From Bacteroidales bacterium KHT7 (GTDB taxonomy: Bacteria; Bacteroidota; Bacteroidia; Bacteroidales; Bacteroidaceae), in contig FNBQ01000023.1 in assembly GCA_900102385.1 (NCBI GenBank), positions 1-60,385 of the forward strand: a DNA stretch of 60,385 bases, read 5' to 3'. The notes beneath the pieces were generated by a model, which saw nothing but the letters and a program-made list of their open reading frames with translations, was not told the DNA's origin and made no database searches. Below, piece after piece: positions 40,274 through 49,972 of the stretch. A program made the translations under genes and the position numbers. The first letter of the stretch is position 1, and each line of letters starts with the position of its first letter.

Positions 40274-43200
40274 TTATTCAGCTGCTGTCAAATCAGCCTC
40301 CTTAATGCGCTTACCCATTACGAGGTATGCAGTAGGAGCAGCGACGAACAATGATGAGCAAGTACCGATAACTACACCAAGAATCATTGCGAATGCAAAG
40401 CTTCTGATGCTCTCACCACCAAGGATGAAGATACAGAGCAATACAATCAATGTAGAAACAGATGTATTGATAGTACGTGCAAGAGTTGTGTTCAACGCGC
40501 TGTTAAACAGAATCTGACGGTCTTCTTTTGGATGCAAGCCGAAGCTCTCGCGGATACGGTCGAAGATAACCACCTTATCGTTGATTGAGTAACCGATCGC
40601 AGTAAGGATTGCACCAATGAATGTCTGGTCAATCTCGAGAGAGAAAGGCATCCAGCCCCAGCACAATGAGTATGCACCGATGATAAGCAATGTATCAACA
40701 ACAAGTGCGATTGTACAACCAATAGAGTATGATACGTTGCGGAAACGAAGCAAGATGTAAAGGAAGATTGCAAACAACGCATAGCCTACAGAAAGGATTG
40801 CACCGAAAGTGATATCCTCAGCGATAGAAGGACCAACCTTCTGCGAACTGATGATAGAACCACCCTTCTGATTATCGCGGTCGATGAATCTTGCCAAGTC
40901 AACATCGCTTGCCAAAAGGTTACCGCCCTTGAGTGCCTCGAATACCAATGCCTCGATTTCTGAATCGACAGTTGTAGAGTTGCTCTCAATCTTGTAGTTT
41001 GTAGAGATACGGATTGTCTTGTGGTCTGTACCAAGTGCAATACATGACACGTTAGCCTCACCGCTCTTTGCTGCTACAAGACTGCGTACTGTCTCTGGCT
41101 CAACCTGCTTCTCGAAACGAACAACATAGTTGCGACCACCAGTAAAGTCGATAGACTTGCTAAGACCGCGAACAAAGAATGATGCTACACAAGCAACAAG
41201 AAGAATTCCGAATACAGTGAACGACTTCTTGTATGCTCCCATGAAATGGAAGTGTGTATTTGTCATCAGGTTCTTTGACAAACCTGTTGTGAATGTAAGG
41301 TTAGTCCACTTCTCCTTCTTCAGGAAGTGTTCGAATACCATACGAGTCAAGAACACAGCTGTGAAGAATGAGCAGACGATACCGATAATCAATGTAGTTG
41401 CGAAACCACGGATAGGACCTGTTCCGAAGTAGAACAAGATTACACCTGTGATGATTGATGTAAGGTTAGAGTCGAAGATTGCAGAGAATGCATTGCTGTA
41501 ACCAGCAGAGATTGCATCGGCAACATGCTTGCCAGCCTTCATCTCTTCCTTAGTACGCTCGTAGATAAGCACGTTGGCATCAACCGCCATACCAAGCGAA
41601 AGAACCATACCAGCAATACCGCTCATTGTAAGTGCAGCCTGGAATGATGTCAATACACCGAGTGTGAAGAAGAAGTTGAGCACAAGAGCGCCGTTTGCAA
41701 CCATACCCGGAGTGAAGCCGTACATTGCGCACATGTAAATCATAAGGATGATGAACGCAATCACGAACGATGTGATTCCCTGATTGATTGACTCCTGACC
41801 AAGTGACGGACCAACGATGTCTTCCTGCACGATGTGTGTAGGAGCAGGCATCTTACCTGACTTCAACACGTTAGCCAAGTCCTTTGTATCTTCTGGAGTG
41901 AAGTTACCTGTAATCTGTGAGTTACCGCCGTTAATCTCGTTGTTTACGTTTGGAGCACTATATACCAAACCGTCAAGAACGATAGCGATGGCTCTGCCTA
42001 CGTTAGCCTTTGTAAGGGCAGCCCAGCGACGTGCACCGTCTGAGTTCATCTGCATGCTTACGCATGGGCGACCATTATTGTGGTCGAACTCGTCCTTAGC
42101 ATCTGTAACGACATCACCCTCGAGTGGTGCTCTGCCATCGCGCTGAGTAACCTTGATTGCATACAACTCGAAGTATTCAGTCTTGTTCTTCTCGCCGAAT
42201 GTAACGCCCTTAACACCCCACTTCAAAGAAAGGTCTGAAGGAAGAGTGTTCTTAGCCATAGCCAAGTACTTGTTGATATCGGCAGTATCGCGTGCAACTG
42301 CGTAACCTACAACACAACCATAGTTTGCAGGGTTAAGCTTCGACAAAAGAGGGTGCTCCTTGTCAACAACCGAAGAACTCTTCTTCTTTGCTACATCGCT
42401 CTTGTTAGTCAATGCGCTAAGAGTCTCGGTAACGCTCTTTGCAGACTGAGCTACAGCTGCTGTGTCGGCTGTTGCAGCCTTTGCAGTTGTGTCGGTGCCT
42501 GCAATAATATCGCGAACGTGCTCGTCTGCGCTTACAAGGAATGGATAAACCTCGTTAGCATCGTAAGTCTCCCAGAACTCAAGGTTTGCAGAACCCTGCA
42601 ACAACTTACGCACACGCTCTGGCTCCTTGATACCCGGCATCTCGACCATGATTCGGCCAGTCTGACCTTCGAGAGTCTGGATGTTTGGCTGAGCCACGCC
42701 GAAACGGTCGATACGAGTACGAAGTACATTGTAAGAGTTATCTACAGCCGCCTTAACCTCCTCGCGCAATACGCTTTCAACTTCTGAGTCTGAACTTGAT
42801 GTGCTTACCTTGCCCTTAAGCTGCTGAGTTGCGAAAATCTCAGCAAGACGAGAGTTTGGTGCTAATTTGTGATACTCTGAAACGAATAATGTGATGAAAT
42901 CCTTCTGGCTCTGCTCTGCCTGTGCAGCAGCATTGGCAACAGCATCGTTGAAAGCCTTGTCAGTCTTGTGGTCAGCCAATGTCTTTACAACATCTGGCAC
43001 AGAAACCTCAAGGATAACGTTCATACCGCCCTTCAAGTCAAGGCCAAGGCCGATTTCCATCTCGCGACATTCTTTTAGTGTATACCAACTGAAAATTCCA
43101 TTTCCCGGATAAGGGAACACCTTTTCCTTCATGACAGAGTCAAGGAAAGCCGCGCCTTCTTCCTTGCCCATTGCAGCCGCCTTACTTTCGTAGTGGCGAG

Positions 43201-43282
43201 TTACAAATGAGAAAGACAGGTAAAAGATGCAAATGAGTGTCAGCAACACCGCAAAAATCTTTACGAATCCTTTGTTTTGCAT
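40274..43282 (-). CDS. secDF: Fused protein translocase subunit SecDF
   Basis: A 1002-residue fusion of SecD and SecF, the proton-driven partner of SecYEG that pulls proteins across the inner membrane. The N-terminal segment GFVKIFAVLLTLICIFYLSF is TM1. The SecD part has GLDLKGGMNVILEV at about 80-93 (D1 motif) and DFxGG-like segments. The SecD membrane block ends with LSLGMAVDANVLIYER (about 560-575). The SecF part starts near 690 with SKSIDFTGGRNYVV and ends with TAIGYSINDKVVIFDRIRE. Twelve membrane segments are expected. The fusion is common in Bacteroidota. It has its own promoter box and terminator. Confidence 0.97.
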   Translation of the reverse strand: MQNKGFVKIFAVLLTLICIFYLSFSFVTRHYESKAAAMGKEEGAAFLDSVMKEKVFPYPGNGIFSWYTLKECREMEIGLGLDLKGGMNVILEVSVPDVVKTLADHKTDKAFNDAVANAAAQAEQSQKDFITLFVSEYHKLAPNSRLAEIFATQQLKGKVSTSSSDSEVESVLREEVKAAVDNSYNVLRTRIDRFGVAQPNIQTLEGQTGRIMVEMPGIKEPERVRKLLQGSANLEFWETYDANEVYPFLVSADEHVRDIIAGTDTTAKAATADTAAVAQSAKSVTETLSALTNKSDVAKKKSSSVVDKEHPLLSKLNPANYGCVVGYAVARDTADINKYLAMAKNTLPSDLSLKWGVKGVTFGEKNKTEYFELYAIKVTQRDGRAPLEGDVVTDAKDEFDHNNGRPCVSMQMNSDGARRWAALTKANVGRAIAIVLDGLVYSAPNVNNEINGGNSQITGNFTPEDTKDLANVLKSGKMPAPTHIVQEDIVGPSLGQESINQGITSFVIAFIILMIYMCAMYGFTPGMVANGALVLNFFFTLGVLTSFQAALTMSGIAGMVLSLGMAVDANVLIYERTKEEMKAGKHVADAISAGYSNAFSAIFDSNLTSIITGVILFYFGTGPIRGFATTLIIGIVCSFFTAVFLTRMVFEHFLKKEKWTNLTFTTGLSKNLMTNTHFHFMGAYKKSFTVFGILLVACVASFFVRGLSKSIDFTGGRNYVVRFEKQVEPETVRSLVAAKSGEANVSCIALGTDHKTIRISTNYKIESNSTTVDSEIEALVFEALKGGNLLASDVDLARFIDRDNQKGGSIISSQKVGPSIAEDITFGAILSVGYALFAIFLYILLRFRNVSYSIGCTIALVVDTLLIIGAYSLCWGWMPFSLEIDQTFIGAILTAIGYSINDKVVIFDRIRESFGLHPKEDRQILFNSALNTTLARTINTSVSTLIVLLCIFILGGESIRSFAFAMILGVVIGTCSSLFVAAPTAYLVMGKRIKEADLTAAE

Positions 43283-43371
43283 TTTTTTAGATTATAATTT
43301 ATTTTTATTATTTCCTATCGCAAATGCAGTTGAACATTGCAAAAAACGTCCAATAAGCGCGCAAATATAAT

Positions 43372-43379
43372 TATTTTTT
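43372..43379 (-). promoter_or_regulatory. -7 box of secDF
   Basis: The minus strand reads TATATTTG (plus CAAATATA), 89 bp before the secDF ATG. No clear -33 element. Confidence 0.55.
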
Positions 43380-43434
43380 ATCTTTTTCGCGGCACTTCGC
43401 GCACTTTTTTATGAACAATTGTGATAAAAAGTGA

Positions 43435-44538
43435 CTATTTTCGAATCTTCAAGTACGCAAATATCGGATTATGGTCTGATTTCGAGATAGAATTATCCAC
43501 TTTGCAGTACTTAACGTCCCACTTGTCGTTTATCATTATATTGTCTATCCTGAAGAAGAATCCGCGTTGGTTGTAGGATATTCCGGGGCCTTTTCCGGCA
43601 GCCGTGTGACAATCTGTAAGATTCTCGCTTATACGATTATGAGTGTACGAGATTGGCGGGTCGTTGAAATCGCCGCACACGATGAGCGGATATTTTGTTC
43701 TCAGCGTGTCTATCACCTCTGCTACGGCATCAACCTGCACGGCTCTTCGTGCCGAGGCATTCGACAGTTTGCCGATAATCATCTTCGAGTCGCCCGGCAT
43801 AGTGTTCACATCATGCTCTTTTATGATATTCTTGTACGTTGTCTTCTCCTCGGGGGTTAGCCTGTTGCTCTCGAAATGATTGTTCACAATAGCTACCGTA
43901 TCGCCATCAATAAGAAGTTTATACACAAGAGTTCCGTTACCCTCTGCCGGATATACCACCTTATTTATATATACAATTGGATATCTTGAAAAGCATGCAA
44001 GACCATTTTTTATGTGAATCGTGTCGCCAACGAGCATCTCTGTCTGATACGGATATACGCCGAACTTCTTCTTAAGTTTTCCGAATTTGTTATCATCCTC
44101 GAGATTTGACTCTTGCAGACAGACGATGTCGGCATCGCTCGCAACGATATAGTCAATCACGGCATTTGTGCTGTCGTTGCCTTCGGGGTCGTTAAAGCCG
44201 CAGGTGTTGTAACTCAGAATTTTTATGTAATCCTTACGCTCTTCGGCAGTAGGCTCGCTCGACAAGTTGAGCGGCAAAACAGATTTTATCTGCTGAAAGC
44301 ACACGACGAAGCAAAAGAGTTGCATTGTTGCATACATCGGCTTGAACAGAAGCGTTACGATGCCTGCAACAACCGTAAGCACAAGAAATATAGGAAACAT
44401 CATGGGAACGCACGACACATATTTGAAATCTGCCGGTGAGATGTGTCCGCTATAAGCCGACAAAATACACAGCAACACTATGCCGGTGTTGACCGTGAAC
44501 AGACATTTAACAAGTAATCGTTTTATCCCGAAATTCAT
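43435..44538 (-). CDS. Endonuclease/exonuclease/phosphatase family membrane protein
   Basis: A 367-residue protein with three N-terminal transmembrane segments (about 12-30, 47-68, 72-88) and a catalytic domain from about residue 105. That domain carries ILSYNTCGFND, the metal-binding Glu in VCLQESNLED, NNHFESNRLTPEE, CGDFNDPPISY and the final SKSDHNPIFAYL. These are the DNase I-like phosphodiesterase motifs. Family members act on nucleic acids, inositol phosphates or lipids. With a membrane anchor the catalytic domain may face the periplasm. It starts 1 bp after the rhomboid gene ends, so the two are co-transcribed. Confidence 0.9.
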   Translation of the reverse strand: MNFGIKRLLVKCLFTVNTGIVLLCILSAYSGHISPADFKYVSCVPMMFPIFLVLTVVAGIVTLLFKPMYATMQLFCFVVCFQQIKSVLPLNLSSEPTAEERKDYIKILSYNTCGFNDPEGNDSTNAVIDYIVASDADIVCLQESNLEDDNKFGKLKKKFGVYPYQTEMLVGDTIHIKNGLACFSRYPIVYINKVVYPAEGNGTLVYKLLIDGDTVAIVNNHFESNRLTPEEKTTYKNIIKEHDVNTMPGDSKMIIGKLSNASARRAVQVDAVAEVIDTLRTKYPLIVCGDFNDPPISYTHNRISENLTDCHTAAGKGPGISYNQRGFFFRIDNIMINDKWDVKYCKVDNSISKSDHNPIFAYLKIRK

Positions 44539-45483
44539 TTAATATCCATTAAACAGTTTTCTTTTTTCCTCGGTGGTAAGCGAATCGTAGCCCGACTCAC
44601 GCACTTTTTTCAGAATTGCATCAATCTCAGGGTCGCGCTTTGGACGTGGCTGCTGACGCTTCTCGGTTTTCTTTTCTGAGAAAGATTCGTTCTTGTGAAC
44701 TTTGAAGTCTCTCTTTTCCCTTCCGGCGAAAAGATTTTTAATTTTGTTGAAGATATTGCGTTCTTTTGGACAATTTTCGTTTATCAGCGGTTCAAGTCCG
44801 AGAGGCAGTCTGTAGTCGCCATACTTTTTCCAGTAGAGTATTATCAACAAGCCGAACAACATTCCGCCGAGATGCGCAAAATGGGCAACATTGTCGCCTA
44901 CCGCAGCCTTCATTCCTGTTACGAGTTCGAAGGCGGCATATCCGGCAACCATCCATTTTGCCTTCAAAGGGAACGGAATTGGAAAAACAAACATCTGCTC
45001 GTTTGGATAGAACATTCCGAAGGCAAGCAGGATTCCGAACACACAGCCAGATGCACCAACAGTCTGCATGAAATTAAGATAAGAATTTACAGGAATAGCC
45101 ACGTTATCTATCATAACGGCATTGTATCTGTCAAGATGTTCAATCTGGAAATAATAAATATACTGAACAAGTTCTTGAGTTAGGGCGGCACCTATTCCAC
45201 AAAAAACATAGAAGAAAAGAAACTTACGCGCTCCCCAAGTACGTTCCATTACCGGACCGAACCAGAACACGGCGAGCATGTTAAAAAACACATGCATAAA
45301 ACTTCCGTGCATAAACTGATAAGTGATAAGTTGATACCAACGAAAGTCGCTCGCAGCAAACATGTGCAACGCAAACATGCTATCTAAAACAATCCCCATT
45401 CTGTGCATCACCTCGAAAGCAAGCCAGATAAGCACATTAATGATTATCAGGTTCTTTGACACAGGAGCGTTATTCAAATCCAT
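44539..45483 (-). CDS. Rhomboid family intramembrane serine protease
   Basis: A 314-residue polytopic protein. The catalytic serine lies in GASGCVFGILLAFG (near 141) and the histidine in FAHLGGMLFGLL (near 205), with the RTWGARKF loop (about 81-88) between TM1 and TM2. Six or so membrane segments precede a charged C-terminal tail of about 80 residues (KKTEKRQQPRPKRDP), ending DSLTTEEKRKLFNGY. This tail motif occurs in many Bacteroidota rhomboids. Substrates are unknown. It directly precedes the endonuclease/phosphatase gene with no gap. Confidence 0.94.
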   Translation of the reverse strand: MDLNNAPVSKNLIIINVLIWLAFEVMHRMGIVLDSMFALHMFAASDFRWYQLITYQFMHGSFMHVFFNMLAVFWFGPVMERTWGARKFLFFYVFCGIGAALTQELVQYIYYFQIEHLDRYNAVMIDNVAIPVNSYLNFMQTVGASGCVFGILLAFGMFYPNEQMFVFPIPFPLKAKWMVAGYAAFELVTGMKAAVGDNVAHFAHLGGMLFGLLIILYWKKYGDYRLPLGLEPLINENCPKERNIFNKIKNLFAGREKRDFKVHKNESFSEKKTEKRQQPRPKRDPEIDAILKKVRESGYDSLTTEEKRKLFNGY

Positions 45484-45548
45484 ATAGTATATTTTTCCTA
45501 ATTGGGTGCAAAATTACTAATTTATTCAGTTATTCAAAATATTTTATG

Positions 45549-45556
45549 TAAGTTTG
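45549..45556 (+). promoter_or_regulatory. -7 box of argS
   Basis: TAAGTTTG matches TAnnTTTG and lies 32 bp before the argS ATG. No -33 element is obvious. Confidence 0.5.
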
Positions 45557-45587
45557 CACCTTAAAAGACAAAAACACTCCAAAATAA

Positions 45588-47408
45588 ATGAAGATTGAAG
45601 ACATATTGAGCCAGTCGGTTATCGATGGCGTTAAGGCACTCTACGGACAGGAAGTTCCTGCTAGCATGGTGCAGATTTCAAAGACAAAGAAAGAGTTTGA
45701 AGGGCATCTGACCCTTGTTGTGTTCCCATTCTTGAAAATGAGCAAGAAGAAACCAGAGGACACAGCACAGGAGATTGGCGAATACCTAAAGCAGAACTCA
45801 AGCCTCGTGGCATCGTTCAACGTGGTTAAGGGCTTCCTCAACATCGTCATCTCTTCAGAGTCATGGATTGAACTCCTCGACGAAATTCATCAGAACCCAA
45901 AATACGGATTTGTTCCGGTAACAGAACAGAGTCCGCTGGTGATGATTGAATACTCATCGCCAAATACAAACAAGCCTCTACACCTCGGTCATGTGCGCAA
46001 CAACCTGCTGGGTTGGGCAATAGCACAGATTATGGAGGCTAACGGCAACAAGGTTGTAAAGACCAACATCGTTAACGACCGAGGCATACACATCTGCAAG
46101 AGCATGCTTGCATGGCTTAAATACGGCAATGGCGAGACTCCTGAATCATCGGGTAAGAAGGGCGACCATCTTATTGGCGACTACTACGTTGCATTCGACA
46201 AGCATTACAAGGAAGAATGCAAGGAATTGCAGGCTAAGTTCGTTGCCGAGGGCATGAACGAAGAAGAGGCTAAGACTAAGGCAGAACAGGAAGCTCCGCT
46301 TATCAAGGAGGCTCACGACATGCTTGTTAAGTGGGAGAACAACGACCCTGAGGTTCGCGCCCTGTGGGAGAAGATGAACAACTGGGTTTATGCCGGATTC
46401 GACGAGACTTACAAGGCTCTTGGCGTTTCGTTCGACAAGATTTACTACGAATCAAATACATATCTTGAGGGTAAGGACAAGGTTATGGAAGGACTGGAGA
46501 AAGGATTCTTCTATCGCCGCGACGACAACTCAGTATGGGCTGACCTTACAAAAGAAGGTCTCGACGAGAAACTTCTTCTGCGTTCAGACGGCACATCGGT
46601 TTACATGACTCAGGATATCGGTACTGCAAAACTCCGTTTTCAGGACTTCCCTATCAACAAGATGATTTACGTTGTTGGAAACGAGCAGAACTATCACTTC
46701 CAAGTTCTTTCAATCCTTCTCGACAAACTGGGATTTGAGTGGGGAAAAGACCTCGTTCACTTCTCTTACGGAATGGTTGAACTTCCAAACGGCAAGATGA
46801 AGAGCCGCGAAGGAACGGTTGTCGATGCCGACGACTTGATTTCAGAGATGATTCGCAACGCCAAGGAGACATCAGAAGACAAGATAAACAAGATTCAGGA
46901 CATCACTCCTGAAGAGGCTAACGAGATTGCACGCGTAGTAGGCTTGGGCGCACTCAAATACTTCATCCTGAAGGTAGATGCACGCAAGAACATGCTGTTC
47001 AACCCAGCCGAGAGTATCGACTTTAACGGAAACACAGGTCCGTTTATTCAGTACACCTACGCTCGTATCCGCAGCGTATTGCGCAAGGCTGCAGCCGAGG
47101 GCCTGAACATTCCGGAGCATCTCGACAAGTCGGTTGAGATTAACGAGAAGGAAATGAACCTTATCCAGCATATCTCAGACTTTGCCGCAACTGTTAAGCA
47201 GGCTGGTTCAGACTACAACCCAAGCTGCATAGCAAACTACTGCTACGACTTGGTTAAGGAGTACAACCAGTTCTATCACGACTACAGCATTCTTCGCGAA
47301 GAGGACGAGAAGAAGAAGATTTTCCGTCTTGCACTCTCTGCCGAGGTAAGCAAGATTATCAAACTTGGAATGAGCCTTCTTGGCATCGAAGTTCCTGAAA
47401 GAATGTAA
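45588..47408 (+). CDS. argS: Arginyl-tRNA synthetase
   Basis: A 606-residue class I synthetase that charges tRNA-Arg. The N-terminal Add-1 domain (about 1-110) precedes SSPNTNKPLHLGHVRNNLLG (about 125-144), containing the HIGH-like HLGH. The KMSKS equivalent is the KMKSREG stretch (about 404-410), common in ArgRS. The C-terminal DALR anticodon-binding domain (about 490-606) ends EVPERM. Length is typical. The last base of its stop (TAATG) is also the first base of the next gene's ATG, so argS and the RNase H gene are translationally coupled. A tRNA-Arg gene lies 5.4 kb upstream. Confidence 0.97.
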   Translation: MKIEDILSQSVIDGVKALYGQEVPASMVQISKTKKEFEGHLTLVVFPFLKMSKKKPEDTAQEIGEYLKQNSSLVASFNVVKGFLNIVISSESWIELLDEIHQNPKYGFVPVTEQSPLVMIEYSSPNTNKPLHLGHVRNNLLGWAIAQIMEANGNKVVKTNIVNDRGIHICKSMLAWLKYGNGETPESSGKKGDHLIGDYYVAFDKHYKEECKELQAKFVAEGMNEEEAKTKAEQEAPLIKEAHDMLVKWENNDPEVRALWEKMNNWVYAGFDETYKALGVSFDKIYYESNTYLEGKDKVMEGLEKGFFYRRDDNSVWADLTKEGLDEKLLLRSDGTSVYMTQDIGTAKLRFQDFPINKMIYVVGNEQNYHFQVLSILLDKLGFEWGKDLVHFSYGMVELPNGKMKSREGTVVDADDLISEMIRNAKETSEDKINKIQDITPEEANEIARVVGLGALKYFILKVDARKNMLFNPAESIDFNGNTGPFIQYTYARIRSVLRKAAAEGLNIPEHLDKSVEINEKEMNLIQHISDFAATVKQAGSDYNPSCIANYCYDLVKEYNQFYHDYSILREEDEKKKIFRLALSAEVSKIIKLGMSLLGIEVPERM

Positions 47409-48076
47409 TGGCTAAAGAAAAGTTTTATGTGGTTTGGCACGGAGTCGAACCCGGAATTTATACAAACTGGAAAGATTGCGAAAAACAAGTAAAGGGCTTT
47501 GACAAAGCCCTTTACAAGTCTTTCGGCACTAAGCAGGAAGCCGAAGAGGCTTTCTACTCGTCGCCCTACGACTATGTTGGAAACAAGGCTACGAAAGCCG
47601 CGCCAAAGAAGGCGGTACTTTCCGACGTTCCGACATATCGCAGCGATACGGTTCTGCCGCTGCCTCTCGAGGTTACATCGAACGCCATTGCCGTAGATGC
47701 CGCTTGCAGCGGAAATCCTGGGGCGATGGAATATCGCGGCGTAGACCTGAAGACTGGTGCACAGATTTTCCACTACGGTCCGGTTTTCGGCACAAACAAC
47801 ATAGGCGAGTTTCTTGCCATCGTTCACGGTCTTGCGCTGCTTAAGCAGAAAGGCATCACAAACCTTTCAATCTACAGCGACAGCCGGAACGCCATGAGTT
47901 GGGTGGCGCAGAAGAAATGCAAGACTAAACTCGAACTCAACCCGAAGACTGAAGAGTTGTTCGACCTAATCCATAGGGCGGAAACTTGGCTCAAAAACAA
48001 CCAGTACACCACGCCCATAATTAAGTGGGAAACCGAAAAGTGGGGCGAGATTCCGGCGGACTTCGGACGAAAATAA
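47408..48076 (+). CDS. Viroplasmin-domain ribonuclease H1
   Basis: A 222-residue protein. The N-terminal viroplasmin/caulimovirus-type domain (about 1-55) begins KFYVVWHGVEPGIYTNW and binds RNA-DNA hybrids. The RNase H domain from about 90 carries the catalytic DAACSGNPG (Asp), the Glu in NNIGEFLAI and the Asp in SIYSDSRNA. The family nicks RNA in hybrids during replication. The fourth Asp of E. coli-type enzymes is not obvious in the C-terminus (WGEIPADFGRK probably supplies it). It overlaps argS by 1 bp and lies 54 bp before the ABC exporter. Confidence 0.93.
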   Translation: MAKEKFYVVWHGVEPGIYTNWKDCEKQVKGFDKALYKSFGTKQEAEEAFYSSPYDYVGNKATKAAPKKAVLSDVPTYRSDTVLPLPLEVTSNAIAVDAACSGNPGAMEYRGVDLKTGAQIFHYGPVFGTNNIGEFLAIVHGLALLKQKGITNLSIYSDSRNAMSWVAQKKCKTKLELNPKTEELFDLIHRAETWLKNNQYTTPIIKWETEKWGEIPADFGRK

Positions 48077-48130
48077 CGCTCCGCATCTGATAGCAGAAGT
48101 CAACATTATTTACTAAATCAAAATAACATT

Positions 48131-49966
48131 GTGAAAGAGTTTTTCAACATAATGAAGGAGTATCTTGCGCCTTACAAGAAATATCTTGCTTGGGCGGTGG
48201 TATTCAACCTTCTTTCAGCCGTGCTGAATATATTCTCGTTTGCATCGCTGATACCAATGCTGAACATGCTGTTCAACATCGACAACACATCGTATCAGTT
48301 TATGGAATGGGACAGCGACCACAGCATAAAGGATTTGTGCATAAATAACTTCTACTACTATACAAGCACGCTCATCAACACCTACGGTTCGTCGCTCACG
48401 CTTCTGTTTCTCGGTCTGTTCCTTGCCTTCACTACCCTACTGAAGACAAGTGCATACTTCGGTTCGGCAGCAATAATGATCCCGCTGCGCACAGGCGTTG
48501 TAAGAGACATCCGCGTAAAGGTTTACAAAAAGGTAGTGAATCTGCCGCTGGCTTTCTTCTCTGAAGAGAAAAAGGGCGACATCATTGCCCGAATGAGCGG
48601 CGATGTTACGGAGATTGAGACTTCGATAACAAGTTCTATCGAGATGCTGATTAAAAACCCGATTCTCATCATCATATATTTTACTACACTTGTATTCATC
48701 AGTTGGCAACTCACGCTTTTTACCATAACCGTTCTGCCGCTTATGGGCTGGATGATGGGCGCAATTGGCAAGAAACTGAAGCAGCAGTCGCTTACCGCAC
48801 AAAACAAGTGGAGCGAGACGATGACGCAGATGGAAGAGACGCTCGGCGGACTGCGAATAATAAAGGCTTTCATTGCAGAGAAGAAGATGATAAACCGCTT
48901 TGAACAATGCAGCAACGAGTTCCGCGATGCATCAAACTTGGTGGCTATCCGCCAGTCGAGCGCACATCCTGTGAGCGAGTTTTTGGGCACTTGCCTCATC
49001 GTTCTGGTTCTGTGGTTTGGCGGAACACTTATCTTCGCAAACCATTCGAGCATAGACGCGCCAACATTCATATTCTATATGGTTATACTATATAGTATAA
49101 TCAACCCGTTAAAAGACTTATCAAAAGCAAGTTACAATATCCCAAAAGGTCTTGCTTCGATGGAGCGCATCAACAAGATTCTGAATGCCGAAAATACCAT
49201 CAAGGAGAAGAAAGATGCCATCAAACTAACCGATTTGAGGGAAACTATCGAGTTGAAAGATGTGTCGTTCAGCTACAATTCAGAGCGAACTATTCTGAAA
49301 GACATCAACCTGACAATAAAGAAGGGTCAGACAATAGCTCTTGTTGGGCAGTCGGGCTCGGGAAAATCTACGCTCGTCGACCTCATTCCGCGCTATCACG
49401 ACACAAGCATCGGCGAGATCCTGATTGATGGCGTGAACATCAAGAACGCCACTCTGCACTCGCTTCGCTCGCTCATAGGAAACGTAAATCAGGAGGCTAT
49501 TCTGTTCAACGCATCGTTCTTCGAAAATATTGCCTTCGGAGTTGACAACGCTACGCTCGACGATGTTATCGCCGCCGCAAAAATTGCCAACGCGCACGAC
49601 TTCATAATGGAGTCTGAAAACGGATACGACACCAATGTAGGCGATCGCGGATGCCGTCTGAGCGGCGGACAGCGACAGCGCGTAAGCATTGCCAGAGCAA
49701 TCCTGAAGAATCCGCCGATTCTGATTCTCGACGAGGCTACATCGGCCCTCGACACCGAGAGCGAGCGTTTGGTTCAGGATGCACTCGAGCACCTGATGAA
49801 GACGCGCACGACGATTGCCATCGCCCACCGTCTGAGCACGATACGCAACGCCGACGAGATTTACGTTCTTCACGAAGGAAAGATTGTTGAGCGCGGCACG
49901 CACGAGAGCCTCATCGCCCTTGGCGGATACTACAAGAAACTGAACGACATGCAAAATCTGGGATAA
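48131..49966 (+). CDS. MsbA-type ABC exporter, fused membrane and ATPase domains
   Basis: A 611-residue half-transporter. The membrane domain (about 1-330) has six segments (for instance YLAWAVVFNLLSAVLNIFSF, LILIIYFTTLVFISWQLTLF). The ATPase domain has Walker A GQSGSGKST (near 400), Q-loop NQEAILF, signature LSGGQRQR, Walker B ILILDEATSALD and the H-loop IAHRLST. It resembles lipid A or glycolipid flippases. There is no C39 peptidase domain at the N-terminus. The start is the GTG at 48131; an ATG at 48152 would trim seven residues. It is followed after 6 bp by an LtaS-type transferase, so the pair may export and modify an envelope lipid. Confidence 0.94.
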   Translation: MKEFFNIMKEYLAPYKKYLAWAVVFNLLSAVLNIFSFASLIPMLNMLFNIDNTSYQFMEWDSDHSIKDLCINNFYYYTSTLINTYGSSLTLLFLGLFLAFTTLLKTSAYFGSAAIMIPLRTGVVRDIRVKVYKKVVNLPLAFFSEEKKGDIIARMSGDVTEIETSITSSIEMLIKNPILIIIYFTTLVFISWQLTLFTITVLPLMGWMMGAIGKKLKQQSLTAQNKWSETMTQMEETLGGLRIIKAFIAEKKMINRFEQCSNEFRDASNLVAIRQSSAHPVSEFLGTCLIVLVLWFGGTLIFANHSSIDAPTFIFYMVILYSIINPLKDLSKASYNIPKGLASMERINKILNAENTIKEKKDAIKLTDLRETIELKDVSFSYNSERTILKDINLTIKKGQTIALVGQSGSGKSTLVDLIPRYHDTSIGEILIDGVNIKNATLHSLRSLIGNVNQEAILFNASFFENIAFGVDNATLDDVIAAAKIANAHDFIMESENGYDTNVGDRGCRLSGGQRQRVSIARAILKNPPILILDEATSALDTESERLVQDALEHLMKTRTTIAIAHRLSTIRNADEIYVLHEGKIVERGTHESLIALGGYYKKLNDMQNLG

Positions 49967-49972
49967 CGAGCG

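Noticed and set aside
48131-49966. Peptide exporter for the 52-residue GG peptide
   Set aside because: The ABC protein lacks an N-terminal C39 peptidase and resembles lipid flippases; it is also separated by a terminator and another gene.
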